Shown in pieces: positions 46,010 through 54,743 of a stretch of DNA of 64,000 bases. The notes below the pieces were generated by a model. The model saw only the letters and a list, made by a program, of their open reading frames with translations. It ran no database searches and was not told the DNA's origin. Numbering within the stretch: the first letter of the stretch is position 1; every line of letters starts with the position of its first letter. The DNA is from Cohnella mopanensis (lineage in GTDB: Bacteria > Bacillota > Bacilli > Paenibacillales > Paenibacillaceae), in contig NZ_JAKRWM010000022.1 of NCBI RefSeq assembly GCF_022352055.1, forward strand, positions 1-64,000, in the 5' to 3' direction. Both the position numbers and the translations under genes were made by a program.

Positions 46010-46648
46010 CTATCTAAACCAAATCATCCGTTCATCCGTAGCCAATCCATGTAATCGGAGATCGTGCGGCTCAATAGGCAATGGTTCCGATACAACCTGG
46101 TCGGCGAACGCAAATCCGATCCATATCGTCCCCTCGCTGTTTAACCGTTGCCTTTCCGCGTACAAGCGATCATAATAACCGCCGCCGTATCCTAATCTTC
46201 CGCCTTGTATGTGATAAGCAATGCCTGGCACGAGCACAACATCGAGCGGTTGCGTTCTTTCTATTAAAGATGTGCTCCGTGGATCCGGCTCCGGGACTCC
46301 CCATCTGCCAGCAGTCCAGTCAGACAATGCTTCGACCTTGCGCAGCTCCATTCCTTCTTCTCCAGGCTTAATTCTTGGAGCAAAGGTCTGATCCCCGTAT
46401 TCCCAACAAGCTTGGAGCATAGGCAGCGGCGAAGCTTCCGATCGGAAAGGCGCGTACACGCACAGAGCTAATGGACGTTCCAGCAAAGTCCGAATCGGGC
46501 TAAGCACCTCTTGTTCGACTATGCTACATAAGGTTGCGGAACGCTTATCCCTCATCTCTGCCGATAATCCGTCTCTGATGATCGTCATTTGGCGACGCCA
46601 CTGAGCTTTCTTGTCGGCCAATCCTCCCGTTTGTTCCATAACTTGCAA
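46010..46648 (-). CDS. 5-formyltetrahydrofolate cyclo-ligase family protein
   Basis: A 212-residue ATP-dependent enzyme (MTHFS, YgfA/YqgN family) that turns 5-formyl-THF into 5,10-methenyl-THF. The family end motif GIAYHIQGGRLGYGGGYYDRLYA is clear; N-terminal KAQWRRQMTIIRDGLS also matches. It starts at TTG 46648 (AGAAGG ahead) or ATG 46639. It lies 12 bp upstream of moaC and divergent from the ABC-F gene. Confidence 0.92.
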   Translation of the reverse strand: MQVMEQTGGLADKKAQWRRQMTIIRDGLSAEMRDKRSATLCSIVEQEVLSPIRTLLERPLALCVYAPFRSEASPLPMLQACWEYGDQTFAPRIKPGEEGMELRKVEALSDWTAGRWGVPEPDPRSTSLIERTQPLDVVLVPGIAYHIQGGRLGYGGGYYDRLYAERQRLNSEGTIWIGFAFADQVVSEPLPIEPHDLRLHGLATDERMIWFR

Positions 46649-46795
46649 GCCTACCTTCTAAATTCCGTCAACAACTATTTTCATTTTATCATTGAATGGC
46701 TATTTTCGCCAAAGAATAACGACTTGGACATGACTTACGCATTTACGGTACACTTGGAGGGTATGGACCAAAAGAACTCGTCGGAGGGATCCCTC

Positions 46796-48712
46796 TTGTT
46801 ATTACAAGCATCCAGCATTACTAAACATTATGGCGTTACTCCTGTATTGGACGGAGTCTCGATGCAGATTAACGAACGCGACCGTATCGGCCTTGTCGGC
46901 GTTAACGGAGCTGGCAAGTCTACATTCCTTCGCATTCTGGCAGGGGAGCTGAACGCCGATACCGGCTCGGTCTCTAAACCAAGAGAGCTTAAAATCGGTT
47001 ATCTCGCCCAGAACGGCGGATTGCAAGGCCATCGTACGATCATGGAAGAAATGAATTCCGCGTTCGGTCCTTTGCTTGAGCAGGAAAGACACTTACAAGA
47101 ACTAGAAGCTCGAATGTCAGACCCTCAAGAGCTGGAAAACTCGGTTCGATACGAAGCTTTGCTCGCCCAATACGCAGACGTAAGCGAGAAGTTCCGGGAG
47201 AATGGCGGATTCGAAATGAAAAACCGCGTTCGCAGCATTCTCCACGGAATGGGCTTCGGAAGCTTCGCGCCTGATACCGAAGTCTCCTCCTTAAGCGGTG
47301 GACAACGAACAAGGCTTGCGCTTGCCAGATTGTTGCTCGTTCAACCCGAGCTTCTCTTGCTCGATGAGCCGACCAACCATCTGGACATCGATACGTTAAC
47401 TTGGTTGGAACAGTATCTCAGATCATACGCGGGAGCAATGGTTATTGTGTCCCATGACCGCTACTTCCTTGATGCTACCGTTACGGCCATCGTGGAGATC
47501 GAGCGTCATGCGGCAACCCGGTATACAGGCAATTACAGCCGCTTCATGGATTTGAAAGCCGCCGCATTCGATCAACAGCTTAAGCTCTTCGAACAACAGC
47601 GCAAAGAAATTTCCCGCATGGAAGATTTCGTGCAGCGCAATATCGTTCGAGCTTCGACGACGCGCCGCGCGCAGAGTAGACGCAATGCCCTTGAACGAAT
47701 CGAGAGGTTGGAGAAGCCGAATTCGCTGCGCCAAGCAAGCTTCTCATTTACAACGGAACGCCGCAGCGGTAAAGAAGTCCTTAGGGCCATTAAATGTTCC
47801 GCCGCACCTAAACCCGAGATGGCTCCTTTATTTCAAAATGTTAGCTTCGAGGTCAAGCGAGGCGAACGAATAGCTCTTCTAGGCCCTAACGGGGTCGGGA
47901 AAACGACCTTGCTTCGGGCGCTTATCGACAAGCTTCCCCTTCGTTCCGGGGTAATCGAATGGGGAGCCGGCGTCTCGCTTGGTTACTATGATCAAGAACA
48001 GCGGGAGCTTAATCCGGCCAACACGGTGTTAGAGGAAGTTTGGAGCGCCTTCGCCATGCAGCCGGAAGCCGAAATCCGCACCGTCCTTGGCAACTTCCTG
48101 TTCAGCGGCGACGATGTTCGCAAGAAAGTAAGCGCCCTAAGCGGCGGGGAGAAGGCGCGGGTCGCTTTATCGAAGCTCATGCTGCTTAAAGCGAACGTCC
48201 TATTGCTCGATGAGCCGACGAACCATCTGGATCTGATGAGCCGCGAAGTGCTCGAAGCCGCTTTGGACGAATATGACGGCACTTTGATCTTCGTCTCCCA
48301 TGATAGGTACTTCCTGAACCGGATTGCCGATCGAATCGTCGAAATGGCTCCGGACGGAGCCCAGCATTTCCTAGGAAATTATGACGAGATGGTAGCGAAA
48401 AAGGAGGTAATGAAGGAGTGGGAATCGTCACAAGCCGACAATTCCTCGTCATCCGTGCAGCCTACCGTCAGCAACTACGAAGCGGATAAGCAAGCGAAGC
48501 GCGAGGATCGGGCACGCACGCGCAAGCGCGAGCAAGCCGAAGCCGATATTGCTCGGTTAGAGAACGAGCTCGCCGCTCTCGAGCTCGAAATGGCTTCACC
48601 TGAGATGAGCACCGATTACGTCAAGCTGCGAGAGAAACAAACCGAAGCGGAACAGAAGCGCGAGCTTCTGGATGAAGTTTATCAAGCCTGGGAAGCCTTA
48701 ATGGAAGAATAA
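46796..48712 (+). CDS. ABC-F family ATPase (translation factor)
   Basis: A 638-residue soluble ABC-F protein with two nucleotide-binding domains: Walker A GVNGAGKST and GPNGVGKTT, signatures LSGGQRTRLALARLLL and LSGGEKARVALSKLML, each followed by LLLDEPTNHLD. A linker of about 80 residues joins them, and a C-terminal coiled coil (from about 565) ends it. ABC-F proteins act on the ribosome; the position and length fit B. subtilis YdiF. The start is TTG at 46796 with GGAGGG 7 nt ahead. The frame is open much further upstream, overlapping the divergent gene, but those starts lack support. Confidence 0.93.
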   Translation: MLLQASSITKHYGVTPVLDGVSMQINERDRIGLVGVNGAGKSTFLRILAGELNADTGSVSKPRELKIGYLAQNGGLQGHRTIMEEMNSAFGPLLEQERHLQELEARMSDPQELENSVRYEALLAQYADVSEKFRENGGFEMKNRVRSILHGMGFGSFAPDTEVSSLSGGQRTRLALARLLLVQPELLLLDEPTNHLDIDTLTWLEQYLRSYAGAMVIVSHDRYFLDATVTAIVEIERHAATRYTGNYSRFMDLKAAAFDQQLKLFEQQRKEISRMEDFVQRNIVRASTTRRAQSRRNALERIERLEKPNSLRQASFSFTTERRSGKEVLRAIKCSAAPKPEMAPLFQNVSFEVKRGERIALLGPNGVGKTTLLRALIDKLPLRSGVIEWGAGVSLGYYDQEQRELNPANTVLEEVWSAFAMQPEAEIRTVLGNFLFSGDDVRKKVSALSGGEKARVALSKLMLLKANVLLLDEPTNHLDLMSREVLEAALDEYDGTLIFVSHDRYFLNRIADRIVEMAPDGAQHFLGNYDEMVAKKEVMKEWESSQADNSSSSVQPTVSNYEADKQAKREDRARTRKREQAEADIARLENELAALELEMASPEMSTDYVKLREKQTEAEQKRELLDEVYQAWEALMEE

Positions 48713-48734
48713 ACAAAAAAAGCTGGAAATATCG

Positions 48735-49004
48735 TTATTCACATAGTTATACACAGCTTGCGTACAATCAAATGAAGTTGGAATGGATTAACATCCCTCT
48801 GAACTTGTTGATACGCAAGCATTTTTTTGTCGTTTTTTGCGGATCGGTATCGTTTTCCACTAACTTATCCCCATTATCCACACTTTCCACACACAACCTG
48901 TGAAAAACTCATCCCAAATTTCAAATTGTTACATCGTTGTTATACCAACTACTTTTGGGGTTTGTCCACATTATACACATGTGCTGTGGATAACTTTGTC
49001 CACA
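48735..49004. promoter_or_regulatory. DnaA-box cluster
   Basis: Two perfect boxes TTATCCACA: 48874-48882 (plus) and 48985-48993 (minus). Six boxes with one mismatch, all plus strand: TTATTCACA 48735, TTATACACA 48747, TTATCCCCA 48865, TTGTCCACA 48962, TTATACACA 48971, TTGTCCACA 48996. Weaker two-mismatch copies lie between. No dnaA, dnaN or AT-rich unwinding element with DnaA-trio follows, so it is not the main origin. It is a likely DnaA-binding/titration locus. From memory, B. subtilis has a DnaA-box cluster beside gcp (tsaD) and ydiF, the equivalent place. The 421-bp gap also holds the two elements listed next. Confidence 0.85.
48756..48828 (+). terminator. Possible long-loop terminator of the ABC-F gene
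   Basis: Nine-base arms GCTTGCGTA (48756-48764) and TACGCAAGC (48812-48820) enclose 47 nt, followed by ATTTTTTT. The loop is long for a terminator, but the T run is good and no better one follows the ABC-F stop. Confidence 0.4.
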
Positions 49005-49025
49005 ACTTATTTAACACGCTTTTTG

Positions 49026-49072
49026 GAAAAAAAAGAGCCATCCCTAAGCCCTGTTAATGGCTTAAGGATGAC
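49026..49072 (-). terminator. Terminator of the leuA-methyltransferase operon
   Basis: On the minus strand GGTCATCCTTAAGCC pairs with GGCTTAGGGATGGC (one mismatch) around a short loop, followed by eight T residues. It lies 60 bp beyond the methyltransferase stop. Confidence 0.85.
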
Positions 49073-49133
49073 CCTTTCTAGGGGTGAGGATAGCCCGGTT
49101 GGCTTCCCTATTCCCCGTCAAGTCGGATAATCG

Positions 49134-49982
49134 CTAACCTTTCCTCCCAATGTACAGCAAATGGGATGAGGTGCCCAGAATATACGGGCTTTCGGATGCT
49201 TCGATGAGAAGCTGTAATACTCGACAGTACTCCCCTTCTCCTCTCAACCGCCAGTAGTCCCATTGTTCGGCAGACATACCGCCCGCAACACTGCTGGAGC
49301 CGATTAGTTTCACGCATTCAAAACCATGCGATTCCATAAAAGGCTTGATCCCCTCAATGTCGTAGTAATAAGCTCCCGTGAATCTTCCTTCGTCTTTGTG
49401 ATTAAATGCTCCCGTCTGAAAAAACTCGGTTAATCCCGCCGCCGAATCATTCGGTTTCCAAGCTTCCGGATAATGCACGGATGTCGTAAAGAGCCTTATT
49501 CTCGACATGAAGGCAACGAATACGACGCCCCCCGGCTTCGTAACGCGGTATAACTCTTTTGCAGCCCGACTTCGATCCTGAGCCTGTTGCAAATGGTATA
49601 GCGGTCCGAGCATCAAGCTTGCATCAAATTCTCCATCCGAGAACAGGCTCAGATCTCTTGCATCCGCCACATGAAATCCGTCAAATCGTGAAGCGACGCC
49701 TGCTTCCTCTGCTTTGAGCTTCGCAATATCCACAAGCCGAGGCGTAAAATCGGCCAGCGAAACCTGATAACCTCGCCTCGCGAGCTCGATCGAATACTTC
49801 CCCGGACCCGCCCCGATATCTAATACCCGGCCGTGATTAGGAAGATGAGATTGAATGTGATGGCCATTCACGAGAAATTCGATCGGTTCGCGATCTAGAC
49901 GCCCCCATTCATCGAAGTGGCTGTAATACTGAATGACCTTATCCAATGGATTAACCTCGCTTTTCGCCCACTCATCCGTCAC
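49134..49982 (-). CDS. Class I SAM-dependent methyltransferase
   Basis: A 282-residue Rossmann methyltransferase. Motif I is LDIGAGPGKYS at about residues 57-67, the acidic end of strand 2 is SLADFTP, and motif IV is ASLMLGPLYHL. The substrate is unknown. It starts at GTG overlapping the leuA stop by 4 bp (GTGA), so it is translated by coupling and regulated by the leucine T-boxes. Why a methyltransferase should follow leucine control is unclear. Confidence 0.9.
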   Translation of the reverse strand: MTDEWAKSEVNPLDKVIQYYSHFDEWGRLDREPIEFLVNGHHIQSHLPNHGRVLDIGAGPGKYSIELARRGYQVSLADFTPRLVDIAKLKAEEAGVASRFDGFHVADARDLSLFSDGEFDASLMLGPLYHLQQAQDRSRAAKELYRVTKPGGVVFVAFMSRIRLFTTSVHYPEAWKPNDSAAGLTEFFQTGAFNHKDEGRFTGAYYYDIEGIKPFMESHGFECVKLIGSSSVAGGMSAEQWDYWRLRGEGEYCRVLQLLIEASESPYILGTSSHLLYIGRKG

Positions 49983-51577
49983 TCGCCTGATGCTTCCTGA
50001 CGAGCCTCTCTCATCTTGCGGGCCATCATGACGCCGTTGACCGCCGCTACGTAAGCTTTCGCAGCTGCCAGAATGATGTCCTTGTGGATTGCCGTACCGA
50101 TGTTTCTCTGCCCTGCGCTAATGACGGTGACCACGGCTTCGCCGGAAGCATCTTCCCCCGTGGACAAAGAATGAAGCTCAAGATCCTCGAACACGGCGTC
50201 AACCGGCATCGCCTCGCGGATGCATTGGATGACCGCTTCAAGCGGACCTTCCCCGGCACCGGTGTAAGTGCGCTCTTCTCCATCCTCCGAACTGAAGATC
50301 GTCACCGATGCGATCCGAGAGCGGTTGGAACCTGCCAATACTTGCAGATCAACCAGGGAGTACGGCTGAACGATCGTATCGGTGGATTCCCCAACCAATT
50401 GCATCAGGACGTCGTCCGTAATGATCTTCTGCTCATCCGCTTTTTCCTTAAACCGGTTATACAAATCCTCCATTTCGGAATCGCCCAGCTTAATGCCGAA
50501 TTCGGATACCCTATGCTTGATCGCGTGGCGTCCAGAGTGCTTGCCCAGAATAATCATGCTGCGCGGGATGCCCATCGCTTCCGGATCCATGATCTCATAG
50601 GTGTTGCGGTTTTTTAGCAAACCGTCTTGATGGATGCCCGACTCGTGCTGGAAAGCGTTACGTCCGACGATAGGCTTATTGTACGCGATTGGGAAATGCA
50701 TCGTACGGCTAACCATACGGGAAGTTTCATAAATGTGTTCAGGTGCTATTCCCGTCTCTACGCCCATCGAATCGCCCCGGGTTTCGATCGCCATGACCAG
50801 CTCCTCCAGAGAACAATTGCCTGCCCGCTCGCCAACGCCATTCACGCTGACCTCGACTTGGGTAACGCCATGCCGGATAGCAGCCAAACTGTTCGCGACT
50901 GCCAATCCCAGATCATTATGGCAGTGGGTACTGTAAATAACACTGTCTCCCCCGCGTACGTTCTGACGAACCCGGGTGAACAAAGGACCGAATTCTTCAG
51001 GCAGCGCGTATCCCATCGTATCCGGGATATTGATGATCGTCGCGCCTTCCTCGATAGCCGCTTCGACTACCCGGAACAGGAATTCTTCGCTCGAGCGGGA
51101 GGCGTCCATCGGAGAAAATTCGATCTGATCGACGAATTGTTTCCCGTAGGAGACCATTCCGCGAAGCATCTCGATGACTTGATCCTGCGTCTTGCGCAGT
51201 TGAAAGTCGAGATGGATTTGCGACGCGGATATAAACAGGTGAAGCCTGCGGCGCGCGGCGTCTTGGGTAGCGTCTACGGCGGAATCGATATCCGCCTTGA
51301 CACATCGCGCGAATCCGCATATTTCTACGTTTTGCAGCTCGCGGGAGATTTGCTGGATAGCTTGAAATTCCCCCGGACTCGATATCGGGAAACCGGGTTC
51401 GATAATATCAACGCCCATACGTGCCAATTGGCGGGCGATAACGATCTTCTGTTCAGGTTTCATAGAAGCGCCAGGCGCTTGTTCTCCGTCTCTAAGTGTC
51501 GTGTCTAATATTTGAATGCGGCGTTTAGCTGCCGTCGGCGTTACGATTACGTTTGCGTTGTCATTAATGTTTGTCAT
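49979..51577 (-). CDS. leuA: 2-isopropylmalate synthase
   Basis: A 532-residue first enzyme of leucine synthesis, condensing acetyl-CoA and 2-oxoisovalerate. N-terminal LDTTLRDGEQAPGASM is the DRE-TIM metallolyase signature; HCHNDLGLAVANSLAA carries the metal histidines. The C-terminal LeuA allosteric domain (from about 395) gives leucine feedback. AAGGAGG precedes the start. Two T-boxes with leucine specifiers lie upstream. leuBCD and ilv genes are not adjacent. Confidence 0.97.
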   Translation of the reverse strand: MTNINDNANVIVTPTAAKRRIQILDTTLRDGEQAPGASMKPEQKIVIARQLARMGVDIIEPGFPISSPGEFQAIQQISRELQNVEICGFARCVKADIDSAVDATQDAARRRLHLFISASQIHLDFQLRKTQDQVIEMLRGMVSYGKQFVDQIEFSPMDASRSSEEFLFRVVEAAIEEGATIINIPDTMGYALPEEFGPLFTRVRQNVRGGDSVIYSTHCHNDLGLAVANSLAAIRHGVTQVEVSVNGVGERAGNCSLEELVMAIETRGDSMGVETGIAPEHIYETSRMVSRTMHFPIAYNKPIVGRNAFQHESGIHQDGLLKNRNTYEIMDPEAMGIPRSMIILGKHSGRHAIKHRVSEFGIKLGDSEMEDLYNRFKEKADEQKIITDDVLMQLVGESTDTIVQPYSLVDLQVLAGSNRSRIASVTIFSSEDGEERTYTGAGEGPLEAVIQCIREAMPVDAVFEDLELHSLSTGEDASGEAVVTVISAGQRNIGTAIHKDIILAAAKAYVAAVNGVMMARKMREARQEASGE

Positions 51578-51692
51578 AGGGGTTAACCTCCTTAGATTTC
51601 ATCCCATTAAGGGATGTCGGATCCATCCAAGAGAACGACAGACAACTTTACCCGGCAGTGATAAGTGCGCTGCCTACAGCCGCCGGATAACG

Positions 51693-52010
51693 CAAAAAGC
51701 CCGTCGTCTCTTAAGGCTAGAGACGACGGGCCCATAGGCCGCCGCGGTACCACTCTGCTTGGAGGGGTTCGTCTTCCGACGGACGAACGTTTCCTCCCAC
51801 TTGTGCGCCGTCTTCGACCTTTCGGTAGATCGAAGATGACGAGCGCCCTATATCGGGGGCCAACCGAATCGATGTACCTGAACCCGGCCATGATCCGCAC
51901 CGTATTCCTTTCCACCGTTCCGCTCCCGGGCGAGTTCGGTTCCTCTTCGGCTGCGTCGCACCGACCCGCAGCTCTCTGCTCCCGAGGAATTCCTACTACT
52001 CCCGTTCATT
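51693..52010 (-). ncRNA. T-box riboswitch 2 (Leu, CTC specifier), proximal to leuA
   Basis: Complete T-box architecture on the minus strand. Stem I is AGAGAGCTGCGGG... with the specifier loop GAACTCGCCCGGGAGC, where CTC is the leucine codon. The antiterminator T-box GAGTGGTACCGCGG is at 51755-51742. It ends in the terminator CCCGTCGTCTCT/AGAGACGACGGG followed by T5. Uncharged tRNA-Leu would allow read-through into leuA. No separate promoter is visible between it and T-box 1. Confidence 0.93.
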
Positions 52011-52023
52011 GCGTATACAAATA

Positions 52024-52330
52024 TAAAAGCCCACCATCTCTATATAAGAGACGGTGGGCTAAATTAGCCATCCGCGGTACCACTCTCGTTGATATTTCCT
52101 TCAGCCATTCAAGCTCGGCCGGAAATATCCGCTCGGACCTGATCACGGGGGTTAACCGTATGAATGTACGCATCGGACATCTCGGTCCGAATGTTCCACC
52201 CATCCGCTCCCAGGCGAGTTTCAGGTTCCCATCTACTGCGTTGCACCGTCCCGCAGCTCTCTGAATTCCGGGTTTGCCCTACTGTTCCTGTTCTTCGCGT
52301 TTCGAGTAAATATGTTCCCCGTGGGGATTG
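52024..52330 (-). ncRNA. T-box riboswitch 1 (Leu, CTC specifier), distal
   Basis: A second full T-box on the same transcript, upstream. Stem I begins AGAGCTGCGGGACGGTGC, the specifier region reads GAAACTCGCCTGGGAGC (CTC), and the T-box AGAGTGGTACCGCGG lies at 52086-52072. The terminator AGCCCACCGTCTCT/AGAGATGGTGGGCT is followed by TTTATAT. The two leaders are similar but not identical, so the duplication is not very recent. Confidence 0.92.
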
Positions 52331-52336
52331 GTACTT

Positions 52337-52365
52337 ATTATATTCACCATAAAATCATCTGTCAA
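52337..52365 (-). promoter_or_regulatory. Consensus sigma-A promoter of the leuA leader
   Basis: A perfect TTGACA (52365-52360), 17-bp spacer, perfect TATAAT (52342-52337), read on the minus strand. Transcription would begin about 52330, at the base of T-box 1. A consensus promoter fits a gene controlled mainly at termination. Confidence 0.92.
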
Positions 52366-52397
52366 CTCATGATTCCAAAAAAAATTCTGAGAAACCG

Positions 52398-53453
52398 TTA
52401 TACAGACCAATCCTCAAGCGACAAGATCGGTTCGGCCTTGAGGTCCAAGGAAGAAAATTGACCCCGACGCCACTTCAGGTCGGCAGCCGCCGCGATCATC
52501 GCCGCGTTATCCGTGCATAGCTTGTTCGGCGGAATAAGCAAAGGCAAGCCCATTTCCTCGCACAACGAGCTAAGCCGTTCGCGCAAGCCGCGATTCGCCG
52601 CGACGCCTCCGCACAGAAGCATCTGGCGGGCGCCGAATTCCTTGGCCGCCTTGATCGCTTTGCCCGTTACGACGTCGATGACCGATTGTTGAAATCCTCG
52701 CGCCAGAGCGGAGAAGTCCGGAGACTCCCCTTTCATTCGCGAGCGGTTTATTTCCGATAGAACCGCCGACTTCAAGCCGCTGAAGCTGAAATCGTAGCTA
52801 TCCGGCTCGAGCCACGATCGAGGAAGAACGACTTCCTCCGTAGCTTCCTGCGCCAGCTTATCCACGTATGGGCCGCCTGGATAGGGAAATTGCAGCGCTC
52901 TCGCCACCTTATCGTAGGCTTCTCCTACCGCATCGTCTCTCGTCCTGCCGATAATTCGGAACTTCCCTTCCGATTCAAGCAGAACAATCTCCGTATGCCC
53001 GCCGGATACGACAAGGGCAATGGCCGGATAGACGATGTCACCAATAAGATGATTGGCGTAAATATGTCCCGCGATATGATGGGTACCGATCAAAGGGACG
53101 TCTAGAGCAAGAGCCACGCTTTTCGCGGCGACGACACCGACCAATAACGCGCCGATAAGACCCGGTCCCTGCGTAACCGCGACCGCATCGATATCTTCCA
53201 AGCTTGTGTTCGCTTCGCGAAGCGCTTCTTCCAAGATGATCGTTATGCTCTCCACATGTTTGCGCGAAGCGATCTCGGGTACGACGCCGCCGAATTGTTT
53301 ATGCGTCTCGATCTGACTCGAGATGACGTTCGACAATATTTCCCGTCCGTTGCGGACGACCGCGACCGAAGTCTCGTCGCAGCTTGTCTCTATCGCTAAC
53401 AGCACGTAATCGCCTTTAGGCGAATCCGCCGATGTGTCTCTCTGTTCGTTCAT
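52398..53453 (-). CDS. tsaD: tRNA N6-adenosine threonylcarbamoyltransferase TsaD
   Basis: A 351-residue ASKHA-fold enzyme that transfers threonylcarbamoyl to A37 of ANN-reading tRNAs, with TsaB and TsaE. Signature VLAIETSCDETSVAVV at the N-terminus, metal motif HHIAGHIYANHL, and the nucleotide-site GGVAANRGLR. It overlaps rimI by 4 bp (ATGA). All three t6A partners are in this operon except TsaC. Confidence 0.98.
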   Translation of the reverse strand: MNEQRDTSADSPKGDYVLLAIETSCDETSVAVVRNGREILSNVISSQIETHKQFGGVVPEIASRKHVESITIILEEALREANTSLEDIDAVAVTQGPGLIGALLVGVVAAKSVALALDVPLIGTHHIAGHIYANHLIGDIVYPAIALVVSGGHTEIVLLESEGKFRIIGRTRDDAVGEAYDKVARALQFPYPGGPYVDKLAQEATEEVVLPRSWLEPDSYDFSFSGLKSAVLSEINRSRMKGESPDFSALARGFQQSVIDVVTGKAIKAAKEFGARQMLLCGGVAANRGLRERLSSLCEEMGLPLLIPPNKLCTDNAAMIAAAADLKWRRGQFSSLDLKAEPILSLEDWSV

Positions 53454-53947
53454 CCCTGTTCCCCCTCTGACGCCGCCGCAAATTCCGAATGATCATCGTC
53501 TTCCGACACTAGATCGGCCCACATGATAAGCGCGTCCTCCATATTATCGGAGTAATAGGCAGGACGGACTCCGGAAGGCGAGAATCCCATTTTACGATAT
53601 AAGGACTGCGCCCTTTCGTTGGACACCCGGACTTCAAGCGTCATGCGGCGAGCTCCGAGATAATGGGCGGTTTTCATCAATTCGCTGAGCAGCGATCTCC
53701 CGTAGCCCATCCCTTGAAATTGTGATCTTATCGCGATATTCGTCACATGCGCCTCGTCGATGATCAGCCACATTCCTCCGTAACCGATGATGTCGTTATC
53801 CGATTCCATGATCATGTATTTGGCGAAAAGATTATTCGTTAACTCGTTGCGAAAAGCTTCTGCCGACCAGGGAGCCGTAAAAGCTTCCTGTTCGATTTCC
53901 ACGATCGCGCCGATATCGTTTAAGTTCATCAAGCGGTAGTTCAACAT
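53450..53947 (-). CDS. rimI: Ribosomal protein S18 alanine N-acetyltransferase RimI
   Basis: A 165-residue GNAT acetyltransferase. The acetyl-CoA loop is SQFQGMGYGRSLLSEL, preceded by THVTNIAIR; the C-terminal RAQSLYRKMGFSPSGVRPAYY is typical of RimI. The start at 53947 has GGGGAG before it; the frame is open 42 codons further upstream inside tsaB. It lies one base after the tsaB stop and overlaps tsaD. Confidence 0.93.
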   Translation of the reverse strand: MLNYRLMNLNDIGAIVEIEQEAFTAPWSAEAFRNELTNNLFAKYMIMESDNDIIGYGGMWLIIDEAHVTNIAIRSQFQGMGYGRSLLSELMKTAHYLGARRMTLEVRVSNERAQSLYRKMGFSPSGVRPAYYSDNMEDALIMWADLVSEDDDHSEFAAASEGEQG

Positions 53948-53948
53948 G

Positions 53949-54743
53949 TTACTCTCCCCTTGAAGCCGCAAGCAGCTTCGCCTCCGCTTCCGCCAGTTGC
54001 GTATAATTAGGTACGAATGTATGGATATCAGCTCGTTCACCTTGGCGAAAACGAATTTCTCCAAGCTGGCCAACGGCTTCCGCGTCCATATCGAAGCTCA
54101 TCGTCCGCAAGCGAGCTCCCGATTGCTCCGCAAGTTCGATCGCGGACTGATGAACAGCGAGGTCCCCGACAAACCAAACTTCGGCAACCTGCGAATCCGT
54201 CGTAGCTTCTTCCTCGATCCTTTTCGCCCAATCCGCAATCAACCGAATGCCATCCGAATCGATCCTACTCCATTCCCCTGAGGTCGTAGCCTCGTAACGG
54301 GAAGTATAGACTTGCCCGCGTCTAGCATCCATGACGGGAACGATCCAAATTTTGCGTTCGTCAGCCATATATTCATCGGATTTCTGAAGCGAATTCCACG
54401 CTCCGAGCGCCAATGATTCCAAGCTGGATACGCCAACAAGCGGCTTGTTCCATGTCCAAGCTAACGTCTTGGCGACCGTAACCGCGATGCGTACTCCCGT
54501 ATAAGATCCTGGACCTTGTCCAACGGCGATGGCATCCAAGTCTTTGCTTTGAATTCCGTTGCGGCTCAGGAGATCCTTGATCTCGGAGAGGATTCTTACC
54601 GAATGATTGCGCTCCGTAAAGGAAACAGTAGAATCCATCCTCTCCCCATTCCTCACGATTGCCGCCGCGAAAGCTGCCGTCGAAGTATCGAAGCTCAGCA
54701 CCGTCACCGCGCTATCCTCGTTCTTTTTCTCAACTGCCTTCAT
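53949..54743 (-). CDS. tsaB: TsaB, t6A synthesis scaffold protein
   Basis: A 264-residue inactive TsaD paralogue that supports TsaD. N-terminal VLSFDTSTAAFAAAIV and AVGQGPGSYTGVRIAVTVAKTLA (in part) are characteristic. It overlaps tsaE by 4 bp and ends one base before rimI. Confidence 0.95.
   Translation of the reverse strand: MKAVEKKNEDSAVTVLSFDTSTAAFAAAIVRNGERMDSTVSFTERNHSVRILSEIKDLLSRNGIQSKDLDAIAVGQGPGSYTGVRIAVTVAKTLAWTWNKPLVGVSSLESLALGAWNSLQKSDEYMADERKIWIVPVMDARRGQVYTSRYEATTSGEWSRIDSDGIRLIADWAKRIEEEATTDSQVAEVWFVGDLAVHQSAIELAEQSGARLRTMSFDMDAEAVGQLGEIRFRQGERADIHTFVPNYTQLAEAEAKLLAASRGE

Noticed and set aside
46589-46795. Extended N-terminus of the ABC-F protein
   Set aside because: It overlaps the divergent cyclo-ligase start, and GGAGGG before TTG 46796 gives the normal family start.
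48735-49072. Chromosomal replication origin
   Set aside because: No dnaA, dnaN, gyrase or rpmH genes and no clear unwinding element beside the boxes; a secondary DnaA site fits better.
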